Shown here: piece after piece, positions 35,343 to 45,042 of the stretch
Layout of the letters: each line of letters opens with the position of its first letter
Numbering within the stretch: position 1 is the stretch's first letter
DNA from: an uncultured Roseobacter sp.
GTDB lineage: Bacteria; Pseudomonadota; Alphaproteobacteria; Rhodobacterales; Rhodobacteraceae
Assembly: GCF_947495025.1 (NCBI RefSeq)
Contig: NZ_CANLXG010000005.1
Span: forward strand, 55,091 to 119,090
DNA length: 64,000 bases
Reading direction: 5' to 3'
Notes under the pieces: model-generated
What the model saw: only the letters and a program-made list of their open reading frames with translations
Told to the model about the DNA's origin: nothing
Database searches by the model: none
Translations under genes and position numbers: made by a program

Positions 35343-35909
35343 TCAGAAACTTGGCGGTGTGCAGGCGCTTATGATCTCGCAGACTTCTTTGCCATTGTTC
35401 CGGAACCGGTGGGGCAGGCGGCTGTTGAACTGATAGCCGTCGCCCGGGCCCAGCGTGCTGACCTCGCCGTCCACTGTGATCTCAATGGTTCCGCGGATCA
35501 CCACACCGGCCTCCTCTGCCTCATGGCTGAGAAGTTCCGGCCCGGTATCCGCGCCGGGCTCATAGCGCTCGTGCAGCACCTGAAGCGCGGTGTCCTGCGT
35601 GTGACCCAACATTCTTAAAGACAAAAGCCGGGGGCCCGCCTCGTCTGTGTCGCCCGGTGCCAGCTCGGTAAACTCATCAGCCCGATAAAAATACTTGCTC
35701 TGACCATTATCCTCAATCGTCGCGAAAAATTCCGCCATCGAGATGGGAATCGCATCCAGCAGACTTTTCAGAGAGGCGACTGACGGACTGGTGCGGTTCT
35801 TTTCAATGAGAGAAATAGTGCCGTTTGTCAGTCCCGCCCGGGCAGCCAGCTCTCGCTGGGACAGACCGCGCTGTTTGCGGATAGCCCTGAGTCGATGCCC
35901 GATGTCCAT
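35343..35909 (-). CDS. XRE-family regulator with C-terminal cupin (PuuR-like)
   Basis: A 188-residue protein with an N-terminal helix-turn-helix (RKQRGLSQRELAARAGLTNGTIS region, residues ~10-35) and a C-terminal cupin domain (from about residue 105, with LLSHEAEEAGVVIRG). This type includes the putrescine-responsive repressor PuuR. ATG 35909 (MDIGHRL) starts the conserved part. It is divergent from an adjacent GABA-type aminotransferase, which it probably controls. Confidence 0.88.
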   Translation of the reverse strand: MDIGHRLRAIRKQRGLSQRELAARAGLTNGTISLIEKNRTSPSVASLKSLLDAIPISMAEFFATIEDNGQSKYFYRADEFTELAPGDTDEAGPRLLSLRMLGHTQDTALQVLHERYEPGADTGPELLSHEAEEAGVVIRGTIEITVDGEVSTLGPGDGYQFNSRLPHRFRNNGKEVCEIISACTPPSF

Positions 35910-36030
35910 CGATAAAACCCTCTGTTTACAGCGCCCAGGCACTGACCGTGCGGCAATGAATATCTGCCGGGCGCAGGCTTGTCACACCAATTCTGCAGGA
36001 CCGGCAGGCCAGAGCCCGCGCAGCCGGTCA

Positions 36031-36046
36031 GTTGACGATTGACAAC
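36031..36046. promoter_or_regulatory. Candidate operator in the xre-aminotransferase gap
   Basis: An imperfect inverted repeat, GTTGACGATTGACAAC (GTTG...CAAC), sits in the AT-richer 190-base divergent gap, near a TTGACA-like hexamer. It may bind the neighbouring XRE-cupin regulator. Weak evidence: one site, short arms. Confidence 0.35.
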
Positions 36047-36100
36047 TAAATTAAACGGAGTATCGATATTTTAAACACCCAGAAACCAAAGGATGCGCCA

Positions 36101-37492
36101 ATGGCCACGACTGCAAAGACCCCCGCTAAAAAGCCGCGCAAGTCCCGCGCCGCGAAAAAACCCCGGATCGAGGTTGTTGCAACTTCACCCGAGAGCCCGA
36201 CAAATGCCGATCTGCTCGCACGTCGTGAAGCTGCTGTGCCGCGCGGCGTTGCCTCTGCCGCCCCGATATTTGCCGACCGGGCCGAAAATACAGAGCTGTG
36301 GGACGTTGAGGGTAATCGTTATATCGACTTTGCCGGTGGTATCGCTGTTCTGAATACCGGACACCGCCATCCGGCTGTGGTTGCTGCGGCAAAAGCCCAG
36401 GAGGACCGGTTTACCCATACTTCGTTCCAGGTGGTCCCATACGAAACCTATGTGGCGCTGGCCGAAAAGCTGAATGCCCTGGCGCCCGGCGGGCACGCGA
36501 AAAAGTCGCTCCTGGTTACGACCGGTGCAGAGGCTGTCGAAAATGCCGTTAAAATCGCGCGGGCCGCAACAGGGCGCCCCGGGGTCATCGCATTCACCGG
36601 CGGATATCACGGGCGCACGCTTCTGACGCTCGGCATGACCGGCAAAATCAGCCCGTACAAAAAGGATGTTGGTCCGTTCCCGGCCGATGTATTCCGCGCG
36701 CCATTCCCATCGGCACGTGACGGGATTACGGTTGAAGATGCCATAACGGGCCTGAAAAATCTGTTCCTGACAGATGCACAACCCGATCGCGTTGCGGCAA
36801 TCATCATCGAACCTGTTCTTGGCGAAGGCGGGTACACACCCGTACCGTTTGAAATGCTGCGCGCGTTGCGGGCGATCTGTGATGAACATGGTATTCTGCT
36901 GATTGCAGATGAAATTCAGGCGGGTTTCGGCCGCACTGGAACGATGTTCGCGATCGAGCATTCGGGCGTCGTGCCGGATCTGATCACTGTGGCAAAATCG
37001 ATGGCCGGTGGCTATCCGATTGCAGGCGTCATCGGCCGGGCAGACATTATGGATGCAATGGATCCGGGTGGTCTGGGCGGCACCTATGGCGGCAACCCTG
37101 TGGCCTGCGCCGCGGCACTTGCGGCTATTGAGGCTCTGGAAACCGAAGGGCTGCTGGCCCGTTCGCTGGAGCTCGGCGCTCATTTCCGAACGCGTTTTGC
37201 CGAAATCGGTGCGCGTACGGCGCCCTACCGCATGTGGGATATCCGCGGTCTGGGGGCCATGCTGGCTGTTGAGTTTGTCACTGACTTTGACACGGCGCAG
37301 CCGGACCCGGGTCTGGTAAAATCTGTCTGTGCGCATGCGCTGAAACGCGGGTTGATCCTGCTGTCGTGTGGCATGCACGGAAATGCGCTGCGCATTATGG
37401 TTCCGCTGACAGCTTCGGACGAGATCATCGAGGAAGGTCTTGCGATCTTTGAGGCGGCTCTGGCCGATGCGGTTGCAGAAACCGCAGGCTGA
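36101..37492 (+). CDS. gabT: Class III aminotransferase, probable 4-aminobutyrate aminotransferase
   Basis: A 463-residue PLP enzyme transferring the amino group of GABA (or a related omega-amine) to 2-oxoglutarate. The PLP lysine is Lys299 in VAKSMAGGYP, the PLP-stacking GGYHGRT and the DEIQAGFGRTG block are typical. The first ~24 residues (MATTAKTPAKKPRKSRAAKK) form a lysine/alanine-rich tail not normal for GabT. ATG 36101 is only weakly supported by AAAGG, so the tail could be an over-long start, though no better start is evident before the conserved region. Regulation by the divergent PuuR-like protein fits putrescine/GABA catabolism. Confidence 0.87.
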   Translation: MATTAKTPAKKPRKSRAAKKPRIEVVATSPESPTNADLLARREAAVPRGVASAAPIFADRAENTELWDVEGNRYIDFAGGIAVLNTGHRHPAVVAAAKAQEDRFTHTSFQVVPYETYVALAEKLNALAPGGHAKKSLLVTTGAEAVENAVKIARAATGRPGVIAFTGGYHGRTLLTLGMTGKISPYKKDVGPFPADVFRAPFPSARDGITVEDAITGLKNLFLTDAQPDRVAAIIIEPVLGEGGYTPVPFEMLRALRAICDEHGILLIADEIQAGFGRTGTMFAIEHSGVVPDLITVAKSMAGGYPIAGVIGRADIMDAMDPGGLGGTYGGNPVACAAALAAIEALETEGLLARSLELGAHFRTRFAEIGARTAPYRMWDIRGLGAMLAVEFVTDFDTAQPDPGLVKSVCAHALKRGLILLSCGMHGNALRIMVPLTASDEIIEEGLAIFEAALADAVAETAG

Positions 37493-37515
37493 TCCGGTCG
37501 CCACTACCGAAACAG

Positions 37516-37544
37516 AGGGGCGCCGGTCAGGCGCCCCTTTTTTT
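37516..37544 (+). terminator. Rho-independent terminator after gabT
   Basis: Perfect nine-base stem AGGGGCGCC / GGCGCCCCT with loop GGTCA, followed by seven Ts (37538-37544). It sits between gabT and the convergent GltB-like gene. Confidence 0.85.
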
Positions 37545-37545
37545 A

Positions 37546-39171
37546 TCAGCAGGGCGGCGGCGCGAAACTGGCCGGATCGGCGCGGCGCCAGCGCTTTCGG
37601 TAGTCTGCCAGCACGGGGTCGTCACCTTTGTCGGTGAGCAGAAATCCCTCTGGCAGATACGGATAAGCCTCATTGCCCTCGGCCATCTCCTTGTCGCCCA
37701 GACGGACCATGAGGTGTTGGGGCATGAATTCGCCAGGGTGCCTGAGCCCCGCTGCGCCGGTCATTTCACCCAGCGCCTTGAGCGTGTTTGCATGAAACCG
37801 TGCCACGCGTTCGGATTTTGATCCGACATCAAGCGCCCGCGACCGCATCGGATCCTGGGTCGCAACGCCAACGGGGCAGTGGTTGGTATGGCAGGCCTGT
37901 GCCTGGATACAGCCAATAGCAAACATGAAACCCCTTGCCGAGTTGCACCAGTCTGCCCCCAGCGCCAGGCACCGGGCGATGTCAAAAGATGAAACCACTT
38001 TGCCCGCTGCGCCGATTTTTACCTGATCGCGCAGGCCCGCACCACGCAGTGTGTTGTGTACAAAGGTCAGGCCTTCGACGAGGGGCATTCCGATGTGATT
38101 GGAAAACTCCACCGGCGCCGCACCTGTCCCGCCTTCGGTGCCATCGACGACAATAAAGTCCGGTACAATTCCCGTCTCGAGCATCGCCTTGACCATACAC
38201 ATAAATTCGCGCCGGTGCCCGATACACAGTTTGAATCCCACCGGTTTTCCGTCTGAAAGGTCGCGCATCCGGCCGATAAACTGCATCATCTCCACCGGCG
38301 TGGAAAACGCGGAATGCGCCGCAGGTGAAACGCAGTCCTCACCCATAGGTATGCCGCGCGCTTCGGCAATCTCAGGCGTGATTTTTGATGCCGGCAGCAT
38401 GCCACCGTGACCGGGTTTCGCGCCCTGGCTGAGCTTGAGTTCGATCATCCTGATCTGTTTCTGGGTGGCCGTGGCACGGAACTTGTCCGGATCAAAGGTG
38501 CCGTCTGCGGCACGTGCGCCAAAATACCCGGACGCCACCTGATAAATCAGATCGCCGCCGCCTTCTCTGTGATACCGGCTGACGGACCCTTCGCCAGTGT
38601 CATGTGCGAACCCACCCAGCTTCGCGCCGGTGTTCAGCGCGTGGATCGCATTGCCGGACAGGGACCCGAAACTCATAGCCGAGATATTCAGGACAGATGC
38701 GCTGTAGGGCTGTTTGCAGTCCCTGCCGCCGATCTGCACGCGAAAATCCGTGTTCTCGATTTCCACAGGGGCGACAGAATGGGTGACCCAGGCATAGCCG
38801 GCGTCATAGACCCGCATGCGCGTGCCGAAAGGTCTTTTGTCCTCCTGACCTTTTGCGCGCTGATAGACGAGACTGCGGGCGTCGCGGCTGAAAGGCTCTT
38901 CGTCCTGGTCGCTTTCGATCAGATACTGGCGGATTTCCGGGCGTATCCCCTCAAAAAGAAACCGCATATGTCCCAGCACCGGATAGTTGCGCAGGATGGA
39001 GTGCCCGGTCTGGCGGACGTCGTGGACACCCAGAACCGACAGCCACACGAAAAAGGCCAGAGGGATCAGCATCCACCAGGTCCAGGCAAGTGCCAGAACG
39101 AGACAGATTACGCTCAGGGCGACAACCCCGGCGAATGGTGCAAATCGGGTCATGGAACCTGGGTCTGTCAT
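37546..39171 (-). CDS. Membrane-anchored FMN-binding glutamate synthase-family protein
   Basis: A 541-residue protein with two N-terminal hydrophobic segments (residues ~11-30 and 33-48), then the FMN-binding domain of the glutamate synthase large subunit. The iron-sulfur motif GCIQAQACHTNHCPVG and the KLSQGAKPGHGG block are clear. It lacks the amidotransferase domain of GltB, so it is not a complete glutamate synthase. Stand-alone versions with membrane anchors occur in many bacteria and their reaction is not settled. First Met (39171) or Met7 (39153) may be the start. Confidence 0.85.
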   Translation of the reverse strand: MTDPGSMTRFAPFAGVVALSVICLVLALAWTWWMLIPLAFFVWLSVLGVHDVRQTGHSILRNYPVLGHMRFLFEGIRPEIRQYLIESDQDEEPFSRDARSLVYQRAKGQEDKRPFGTRMRVYDAGYAWVTHSVAPVEIENTDFRVQIGGRDCKQPYSASVLNISAMSFGSLSGNAIHALNTGAKLGGFAHDTGEGSVSRYHREGGGDLIYQVASGYFGARAADGTFDPDKFRATATQKQIRMIELKLSQGAKPGHGGMLPASKITPEIAEARGIPMGEDCVSPAAHSAFSTPVEMMQFIGRMRDLSDGKPVGFKLCIGHRREFMCMVKAMLETGIVPDFIVVDGTEGGTGAAPVEFSNHIGMPLVEGLTFVHNTLRGAGLRDQVKIGAAGKVVSSFDIARCLALGADWCNSARGFMFAIGCIQAQACHTNHCPVGVATQDPMRSRALDVGSKSERVARFHANTLKALGEMTGAAGLRHPGEFMPQHLMVRLGDKEMAEGNEAYPYLPEGFLLTDKGDDPVLADYRKRWRRADPASFAPPPC

Positions 39172-39681
39172 GGGTACTCCGGCTTTTGAAATCCTGAAGC
39201 CCCGGGCGCGGCTGCCGCGATGCAGGACCCGGGTATTGCAGAAATATTAAACGTACGGGGATGATCCGGCATATGGTGACGACGCGCAAGAAAACTCTGT
39301 CGTGGACACAACTTCCTCGGGACTTGCACTGTCATGAGAACCTGCTTACCCTCTGCATAACGGCCTGAAACGGAGCGATGCAACGCGTTTTCCGACCGGG
39401 CGGCAGGCGGAATCGCAGTCGATACCGCAGGTCTGTTGTCACGGAGTACAGAAAGGCGTCGTCGCTGGTGTTTAATTTACTAACCACTCTGCTCCCGACT
39501 CAGGCCACCGGCAGAGGTGCGCTGTGACCATTATCCGCACATATCGGGAAAATAACGCGGAATATCCGGCGTCGGATGCGGATCGCGTGTTTTCTCCTGG
39601 CCTGGATGGGCGTAAGGCAGTCAGTCTGAACACCCACACAGCGGTTGCAGTGCAACCCTGGTCCCGACGGAGAAACCACCG
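39172..39681. other. 510-base intergenic region with no gene recognised
   Basis: Only short unconvincing frames on either strand, no EcfG-type or PpsR-type motif and no strong terminator. It must hold the promoters of the GltB-like gene and of the plus-strand cluster that starts at 39682. A GGAGAAACC sequence immediately before 39682 serves as ribosome-binding site. Confidence 0.6.
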
Positions 39682-40710
39682 ATGACCCCATTCGCCATCG
39701 CGGGCGTGCAGATGTACGTCAACGCACTGCAGTCCAACGTAGAAGGCATGATCCAGCGCCTCGATGTTCTCATGGCGCGCTTTCCATGGACACAGATGGT
39801 ACTGTTTTCCGAGCTGGCGCCCTATGGTCCGCTGGACCGGTTTGCCCAGCCCCCCGAGAATGAGGCTCTGGACCAGTTCTGCACCGCAGCCCGCAAACAC
39901 CGGGTCTGGCTGATTCCGGGGTCGATGTTCCTGCGTGATCCCGAAACCGGGCTTGTCTATAACACATCCGTGGTCATCAACCCCGAGGGCGAGATTATCC
40001 GGCGCTATGCCAAGATGTTCCCGTTCCGGCCATATGAGACCGGTATTGCGGCAGGCGAGGACTTCTGTGTGTTCGATGTGCCGGACGTCGGGCGCTTTGG
40101 TCTGTCGATCTGCTATGACATCTGGTTTCCTGAAACGACACGGCAGCTGACGGCCCAGGGCGTCGAGGTTCTGCTGCACCCCGTGCTGACGGGGACGACC
40201 GACCGGGACGCAGAACTGGCCATTGCGCGCGCGACCGCAGCACAGTTCCAGTGTTATGTGATCGACGTCAACGGCCTTGGGGCCGGCGGTGTCGGACGTT
40301 CGCTGGTAGTGGACCCCTCGGCGCATGTTCTTCACCAGTCCGCCGGTCAGGAAGACATGTTCCCGATCGAGGTGGATCTGAGCGCGGTGCGCCGGCAGCG
40401 CGAAACAGGCATGAAAGGCCTGGGCCAGGTGCTCAAGAGTTTCCGGGACCGGTCGGTGGACTTTTCGGTCTATGACAGAAACAGTGGAACCGATGCGTTT
40501 CTCAAAACGTTGGGCCCACTGGAGATACCGCAGCAGGGCACGCGGGCGGGCATTCATGTCGACGTTCCGGGGGAAAATAAACAGGAGGCTCCGGCCTACA
40601 AGGGCGCAGGGCTGGAACCGGCGAATTTGCCGGGTGCACAGGAGGACGACCGCAGGGCCGTAACGCTCAGCCCGGTTGCGGATGACGAAAAGCAACAAAC
40701 AAGCGGGTAA
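39682..40710 (+). CDS. Carbon-nitrogen hydrolase (nitrilase superfamily)
   Basis: A 342-residue amidohydrolase with the Glu-Lys-Cys triad visible in FSELAPYG, AKMFPFRPYE and SICYDIWFPE. Members hydrolyse nitriles, amides or N-carbamoyl compounds such as N-carbamoylputrescine. After about residue 275 there is a ~65-residue tail (LGPLEIPQQG to the end) rich in charged and small residues and probably disordered, which is unusual for the family. It is the first gene of a four-gene set with a decarboxylase, an ATP-grasp ligase and a C45 hydrolase; 72 bases separate it from the decarboxylase. Confidence 0.87.
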   Translation: MTPFAIAGVQMYVNALQSNVEGMIQRLDVLMARFPWTQMVLFSELAPYGPLDRFAQPPENEALDQFCTAARKHRVWLIPGSMFLRDPETGLVYNTSVVINPEGEIIRRYAKMFPFRPYETGIAAGEDFCVFDVPDVGRFGLSICYDIWFPETTRQLTAQGVEVLLHPVLTGTTDRDAELAIARATAAQFQCYVIDVNGLGAGGVGRSLVVDPSAHVLHQSAGQEDMFPIEVDLSAVRRQRETGMKGLGQVLKSFRDRSVDFSVYDRNSGTDAFLKTLGPLEIPQQGTRAGIHVDVPGENKQEAPAYKGAGLEPANLPGAQEDDRRAVTLSPVADDEKQQTSG

Positions 40711-40782
40711 TCCCGCAGCGGAAAAGGGTGGTGGAATCCGCCTGCTGCTGCATCAGGGAGGCCCGCGCAACGGGGAACACAG

Positions 40783-43536
40783 ATGCAAGCGATCAATGAC
40801 TATTCTTCGGCTATTCAACTCCGCTCTGACCGCTGGAGCGCGTTGCGCGAGGCAACCGGCGCGCTGACCCGCGCAACAAATGCGCGGCAGAGCACGGCCT
40901 TAACGAAGAAAATCGAAGAGCTGTTCAACAACCTCTCTGTGATTGAGCCATACTGGGCTTTCCCGGGCATGTCCGCCTTTGACTACATGCGGCGCCAGTT
41001 TGAACATGGAAACCATGAAGAGCTGGCGTTTGCCGTGGGCAGGGTCACACGCGCACTGACAACCGGCGCATACCGGCGCCGTCACATTCCGCTTGAGCGC
41101 GAAAGTCTGGACAGTGATGAGCTTGATGACGAGGCGATGCAGTCGCCCGAGGCACGTGCGCTCGCCAAGCCCTATTTCGAAGTGCTGATCGTAGACAACG
41201 TCAATGAGCATCAGGAGCGCTGGCTGCGCAGCAACGTCACGCAGATGCGCCGCCCTGAAGATCCGTTCATCTACGAGGCGCTGGTCGTGCCCAGCCTCGA
41301 GGACGCGCTGGTTGCGGTGCTCTTCAACCACAATATCCAGGCGATCGTTGTCCGCCCCGGACTGGTGCTCAAGTCACGCATGGACCAGCAGATCGTCCAG
41401 CGCTTTCTCAACCGGGCAGGGGGCCAGGAAGAGATCGACAATATGGAGCCCGACAACTACGGGCCCGAACTCTGCCGCCTTGTTGCAAAGGTCCGCCCGG
41501 AGCTTGATGCCTATCTCGTTACAGAGCGGTCGGTTGAGGATATCGCGGGGCTCGATCTGGGGATCTGCCGGCGCGTCTTCTACAATCAGGAAGACTTTAT
41601 GGAGCTGCATCTGAACATCCTGCGAGGTGTCCAGGCGCGCAACAAAACCCCGTTCTTTACAGCGCTGGTCGAGTATTCAAGACAGCCCACCGGTGTCTTT
41701 CACGCGATGCCAATCAGCCGGGGCAAATCGATCAGCCGCAGCCACTGGATCCAGGACATGGGTGCGTTTTACGGCCCGAATATTTTCCTGGCGGAAACAT
41801 CGGCGACATCCGGCGGGCTCGACAGTCTGCTGGAGCCGCACGGGCCCATCAAAGAGGCCCAGGAACTGGCCGCCCGCGCCTTTGGCTCAAAACAGACTTT
41901 CTTTGCAACGAACGGCACATCAACCTGCAACAAGATCGTCGTGCAAGCCCTTGTAAGACCAGGCGATATCGTCCTTGTGGACCGCGACTGTCACAAGTCT
42001 CATCACTATGGAATGGTGCTGGCCGGGGCGCAGGTGTGCTATCTCGACAGCTATCCGCTGAACGAATATTCAATGTATGGCGCTGTGCCGCTGCGTGAGA
42101 TCAAGCACCAGCTGCTCAAACTGAAGGCGCAGGGCAAACTGCACAAAGTGCGGATGCTGCTGCTGACCAACTGCACCTTTGACGGGCTTGTCTATAACGT
42201 AGAGCGGGTCATGGAAGAGTGTCTGGCGATCAAACCGGACCTCATTTTCCTGTGGGACGAGGCGTGGTTTGCCTTTGCACGGTTCAACCCTACTTACCGG
42301 CAGCGCACGGCAATGACAGCAGCCAATACGCTGCGGGCGAGATTCCGCACCGATGCGCACAAGCGGATGTACGAGGCTCAGCAGAGCACGCTGGAAGACG
42401 CGGATGACGAAAAACTGCTGGAAACCCGGCTGATCCCGCCGCCGGGCGCGCGGGTCAGGGCCTATGCCACGCAGTCGACGCATAAAACCCTGACGTCTCT
42501 GCGGCAGGGCTCGATGATCCACGTAAACGATCAGGATTTCAAAGGAGAGGTCGAGCAGGCGTTTCACGAAGCCTATATGACCCATACCTCGACCTCGCCG
42601 AACTATCAGATCATCGCAAGCCTGGATGTGGGACGCCGCCAGGTCGAGCTGGAAGGCTATGAATTCGTGCAACGCCAGATCGAGGCCGCGCTGTCGATGC
42701 GCCGCGCGATCATGACCCATCCGCTGCTCAAAAAGTATTTCCGCGTGCTGACAGCAGGCGACATGATCCCGGATGAATTCCGCCAGTCTGGCATCACAAG
42801 TTATTATGACGCCGAACAGGGCTGGACCGACATGTGGGACAGCTGGGAGCAGGATGACTTTGTGCTGGATGCGACGCGCGTAACGCTTGCAGTTGGCGGG
42901 ACCGGCTGGGATGGCGACACGTTCAAGACAGACATCCTGATGGACAAATACGGGATCCAGATCAACAAAACGTCCCGGAATACCGTTCTTTTCATGACCA
43001 ACATCGGTACGACGCGGTCATCGGTCGCCTATCTGATCGAGGTGCTGGTAGAGATTGCGAAATCGCTGGACGAACGGATTGATGACGCCAGCAAGATGGA
43101 GCGTCTGTCGTTTGAGCGGCGGGTCAAGGCGCTGATGGAAGATCTGCCACCTTTGCCGGATTTCAGCCGCTTCCATGAAGCGTTCCGTGTGTGTCCGACG
43201 ACCGGCGAAGGCGATATCCGGTCTGCATTCTTTCTGGCCTATGATGAAAACAAATGTGACTACCTGGACATCAACGGGTCACTGAAAGAAGCGCTTGAAG
43301 CCGGGCAGACCGTGGTTTCTGCCAGCTTTATCATCCCATACCCGCCAGGGTTTCCCATCCTGGTGCCCGGTCAGGTGATCAGCAAAGAAATCCTCGCGTT
43401 TATGCTGGCGCTGGATGTGACCGAAATCCACGGCTACCGGCCCGATCTGGGCCTGCGGGTCTTCACCGATGAAGCGCTCGGAGAAATTGTGAAAGCGCGC
43501 GCAGATGCGCCGGAAATTGCCCCTGCGGCAGAATAA
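40783..43536 (+). CDS. Large Orn/Lys/Arg-type PLP decarboxylase
   Basis: A 917-residue fold-type I decarboxylase. The N-terminal ~300 residues hold a receiver-like wing domain (VVPSLEDALVAVLFNHNIQAI region). The core starts near FHAMPISRGKS, and the PLP lysine is Lys568 in ATQSTHKTLTS. DEAWF at about 490 supplies the PLP aspartate. It is longer than the ~710-750 residues of inducible E. coli LdcI/AdiA/SpeF, mostly at the N-terminus. Products would be cadaverine, agmatine or putrescine; the substrate cannot be read here. Clustered with a ligase, which suggests the amine is conjugated further. Confidence 0.88.
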   Translation: MQAINDYSSAIQLRSDRWSALREATGALTRATNARQSTALTKKIEELFNNLSVIEPYWAFPGMSAFDYMRRQFEHGNHEELAFAVGRVTRALTTGAYRRRHIPLERESLDSDELDDEAMQSPEARALAKPYFEVLIVDNVNEHQERWLRSNVTQMRRPEDPFIYEALVVPSLEDALVAVLFNHNIQAIVVRPGLVLKSRMDQQIVQRFLNRAGGQEEIDNMEPDNYGPELCRLVAKVRPELDAYLVTERSVEDIAGLDLGICRRVFYNQEDFMELHLNILRGVQARNKTPFFTALVEYSRQPTGVFHAMPISRGKSISRSHWIQDMGAFYGPNIFLAETSATSGGLDSLLEPHGPIKEAQELAARAFGSKQTFFATNGTSTCNKIVVQALVRPGDIVLVDRDCHKSHHYGMVLAGAQVCYLDSYPLNEYSMYGAVPLREIKHQLLKLKAQGKLHKVRMLLLTNCTFDGLVYNVERVMEECLAIKPDLIFLWDEAWFAFARFNPTYRQRTAMTAANTLRARFRTDAHKRMYEAQQSTLEDADDEKLLETRLIPPPGARVRAYATQSTHKTLTSLRQGSMIHVNDQDFKGEVEQAFHEAYMTHTSTSPNYQIIASLDVGRRQVELEGYEFVQRQIEAALSMRRAIMTHPLLKKYFRVLTAGDMIPDEFRQSGITSYYDAEQGWTDMWDSWEQDDFVLDATRVTLAVGGTGWDGDTFKTDILMDKYGIQINKTSRNTVLFMTNIGTTRSSVAYLIEVLVEIAKSLDERIDDASKMERLSFERRVKALMEDLPPLPDFSRFHEAFRVCPTTGEGDIRSAFFLAYDENKCDYLDINGSLKEALEAGQTVVSASFIIPYPPGFPILVPGQVISKEILAFMLALDVTEIHGYRPDLGLRVFTDEALGEIVKARADAPEIAPAAE

Positions 43537-43560
43537 AATCAACAGAGAGGACAGCAATTC

Positions 43561-45021
43561 ATGTCTACGACGGTTCTGAAAAACATCTCGGAAATCCGCC
43601 GGTATTTTCACCGCAATGAAGACCCGGTTTATTTTGTTTCCGCCACGAATTTCAACCTGCTCGGCATCGACGAATGGGTGAAGAATTTCAAGTATATATG
43701 CTACATAGACTGTTACGATGGCCGGCACCCGAACGTCTTTTGCCCCTCCGAGCAGCCGCATGCGGAATTCCAGTCTATCGAAGACATCAACAACTACCTG
43801 CTGCAGCACAAAGAGGTCATCGACTTTATCAAGCGTCGCGGCGGCAAACCTAAGTTCGTATTCCTCATGTTTGACGAGGAAACGGAGCGTTTGGCAAAAG
43901 AACTCGGCGGGTCGGTCTGGTTCCCCAAAGCCAAGCTGCGCACTAATATGGACAACAAGATCGAAACCGTCCGCATCGGGAACAAAGCCGGTGTGCCGTC
44001 GGTGCCGAATGTGCTTGCGGAGGTCAAATCCTATGAGGATCTGAAAAAGACCTGTGACAAGGCCGGGATCGGGCACGATCTGGTGCTGCAGTCCGCCTTT
44101 GGCGACAGCGGGCATACAACGTTCTTTATCAAATCCGAGGCCGACTTCCGCCGTCACGAGCACGAGATCATTGGCGAGGGCGAGATCAAGATCATGAAGC
44201 GGATCGATTGTCGCGGCTCGGCGATCGAGGCCTGTGCCACGTCCGAAGGCACGATTGTTGGCCCGCTGATGACCGAGCTGGTCGGTTTCAAAGAGCTGAC
44301 GCCTTATCGTGGCGGCTGGTGTGGTAACGAGATGCTGGCGACGGCGTTTCCACCCAAAGTGCGTGAGAAAGCGCGGGATCTGACGTTCAAATTCGGGGAA
44401 CAGCTGCGCAAGGAGGGGTATCGCGGGTATTTTGAGCTCGATTTCCTGATCGACAAGAAAACCGGCGATATCTGGCTGGGCGAACTGAACCCCCGCATCA
44501 CCGGTGCGTCATCCATGACCAATCATGCAGCCTTTGCCCATGCGGACGCGCCGCTGTTTCTGTTCCACCTGCTGGAGTTCTCAAAGAAGAAATTCAATCT
44601 GGATGTGGATGAGCTCAACGCCCGCTGGGCCGACAGCGCCAATATCGACAGCTGGTCGCAGATGGTGATCAAACATACGGACGACACGGTGGACATCTGC
44701 ACAGCCGCGCCGGAAACAGGCATCTACAAAATGCTTGAGGACGGGCGGGTGGTCTATGACCGCTTCGACTATCACCGCCGTGCAGTAGAATCGGAGAATG
44801 AGGCATTCTTCCTGCGTATTCTGGGGCCGGGTGACTATCGTTATGAAGGTGCAGACATCGGTATCCTTGTGACGCGGGGTCGTTCAATGACCAAGAGTTT
44901 CCAGTTGAATGACCGGGCGAAAAAGTGGATCCACGGCATCAAGCAATGTGTGGCGGCCAAACCGCTGCCACAGGCAGAGGCGGGGCCCGCGCTGGCGGAT
45001 CCTGCTTTCAAAATCCTCTGA
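43561..45021 (+). CDS. ATP-grasp ligase-like protein (biotin-carboxylase-like fold)
   Basis: A 486-residue protein. The ATP-grasp core runs from about residue 125 (AKLRTNMDNKIETVRIGNKAG region) to 330, with the metal/ATP-binding Glu308, Asn310 and Arg312 in GELNPRITG and the strand motif FELDFLID. There is no biotin-carrier domain and no partner gene for a biotin enzyme, so an amide- or peptide-bond-forming ligase is more likely than a carboxylase. It starts 24 bases after the decarboxylase. Expected reaction: ATP-dependent joining of a carboxylate to an amine; substrates unknown. Confidence 0.8.
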   Translation: MSTTVLKNISEIRRYFHRNEDPVYFVSATNFNLLGIDEWVKNFKYICYIDCYDGRHPNVFCPSEQPHAEFQSIEDINNYLLQHKEVIDFIKRRGGKPKFVFLMFDEETERLAKELGGSVWFPKAKLRTNMDNKIETVRIGNKAGVPSVPNVLAEVKSYEDLKKTCDKAGIGHDLVLQSAFGDSGHTTFFIKSEADFRRHEHEIIGEGEIKIMKRIDCRGSAIEACATSEGTIVGPLMTELVGFKELTPYRGGWCGNEMLATAFPPKVREKARDLTFKFGEQLRKEGYRGYFELDFLIDKKTGDIWLGELNPRITGASSMTNHAAFAHADAPLFLFHLLEFSKKKFNLDVDELNARWADSANIDSWSQMVIKHTDDTVDICTAAPETGIYKMLEDGRVVYDRFDYHRRAVESENEAFFLRILGPGDYRYEGADIGILVTRGRSMTKSFQLNDRAKKWIHGIKQCVAAKPLPQAEAGPALADPAFKIL

Positions 45022-45042
45022 TCCGAAAGGACAGCGCACCCG

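Noticed and set aside
39168..39383. Possible small minus-strand gene in the gap before the nitrilase gene
   Set aside because: No ribosome-binding site, low-quality composition, and it overlaps the start region of the GltB-like gene.
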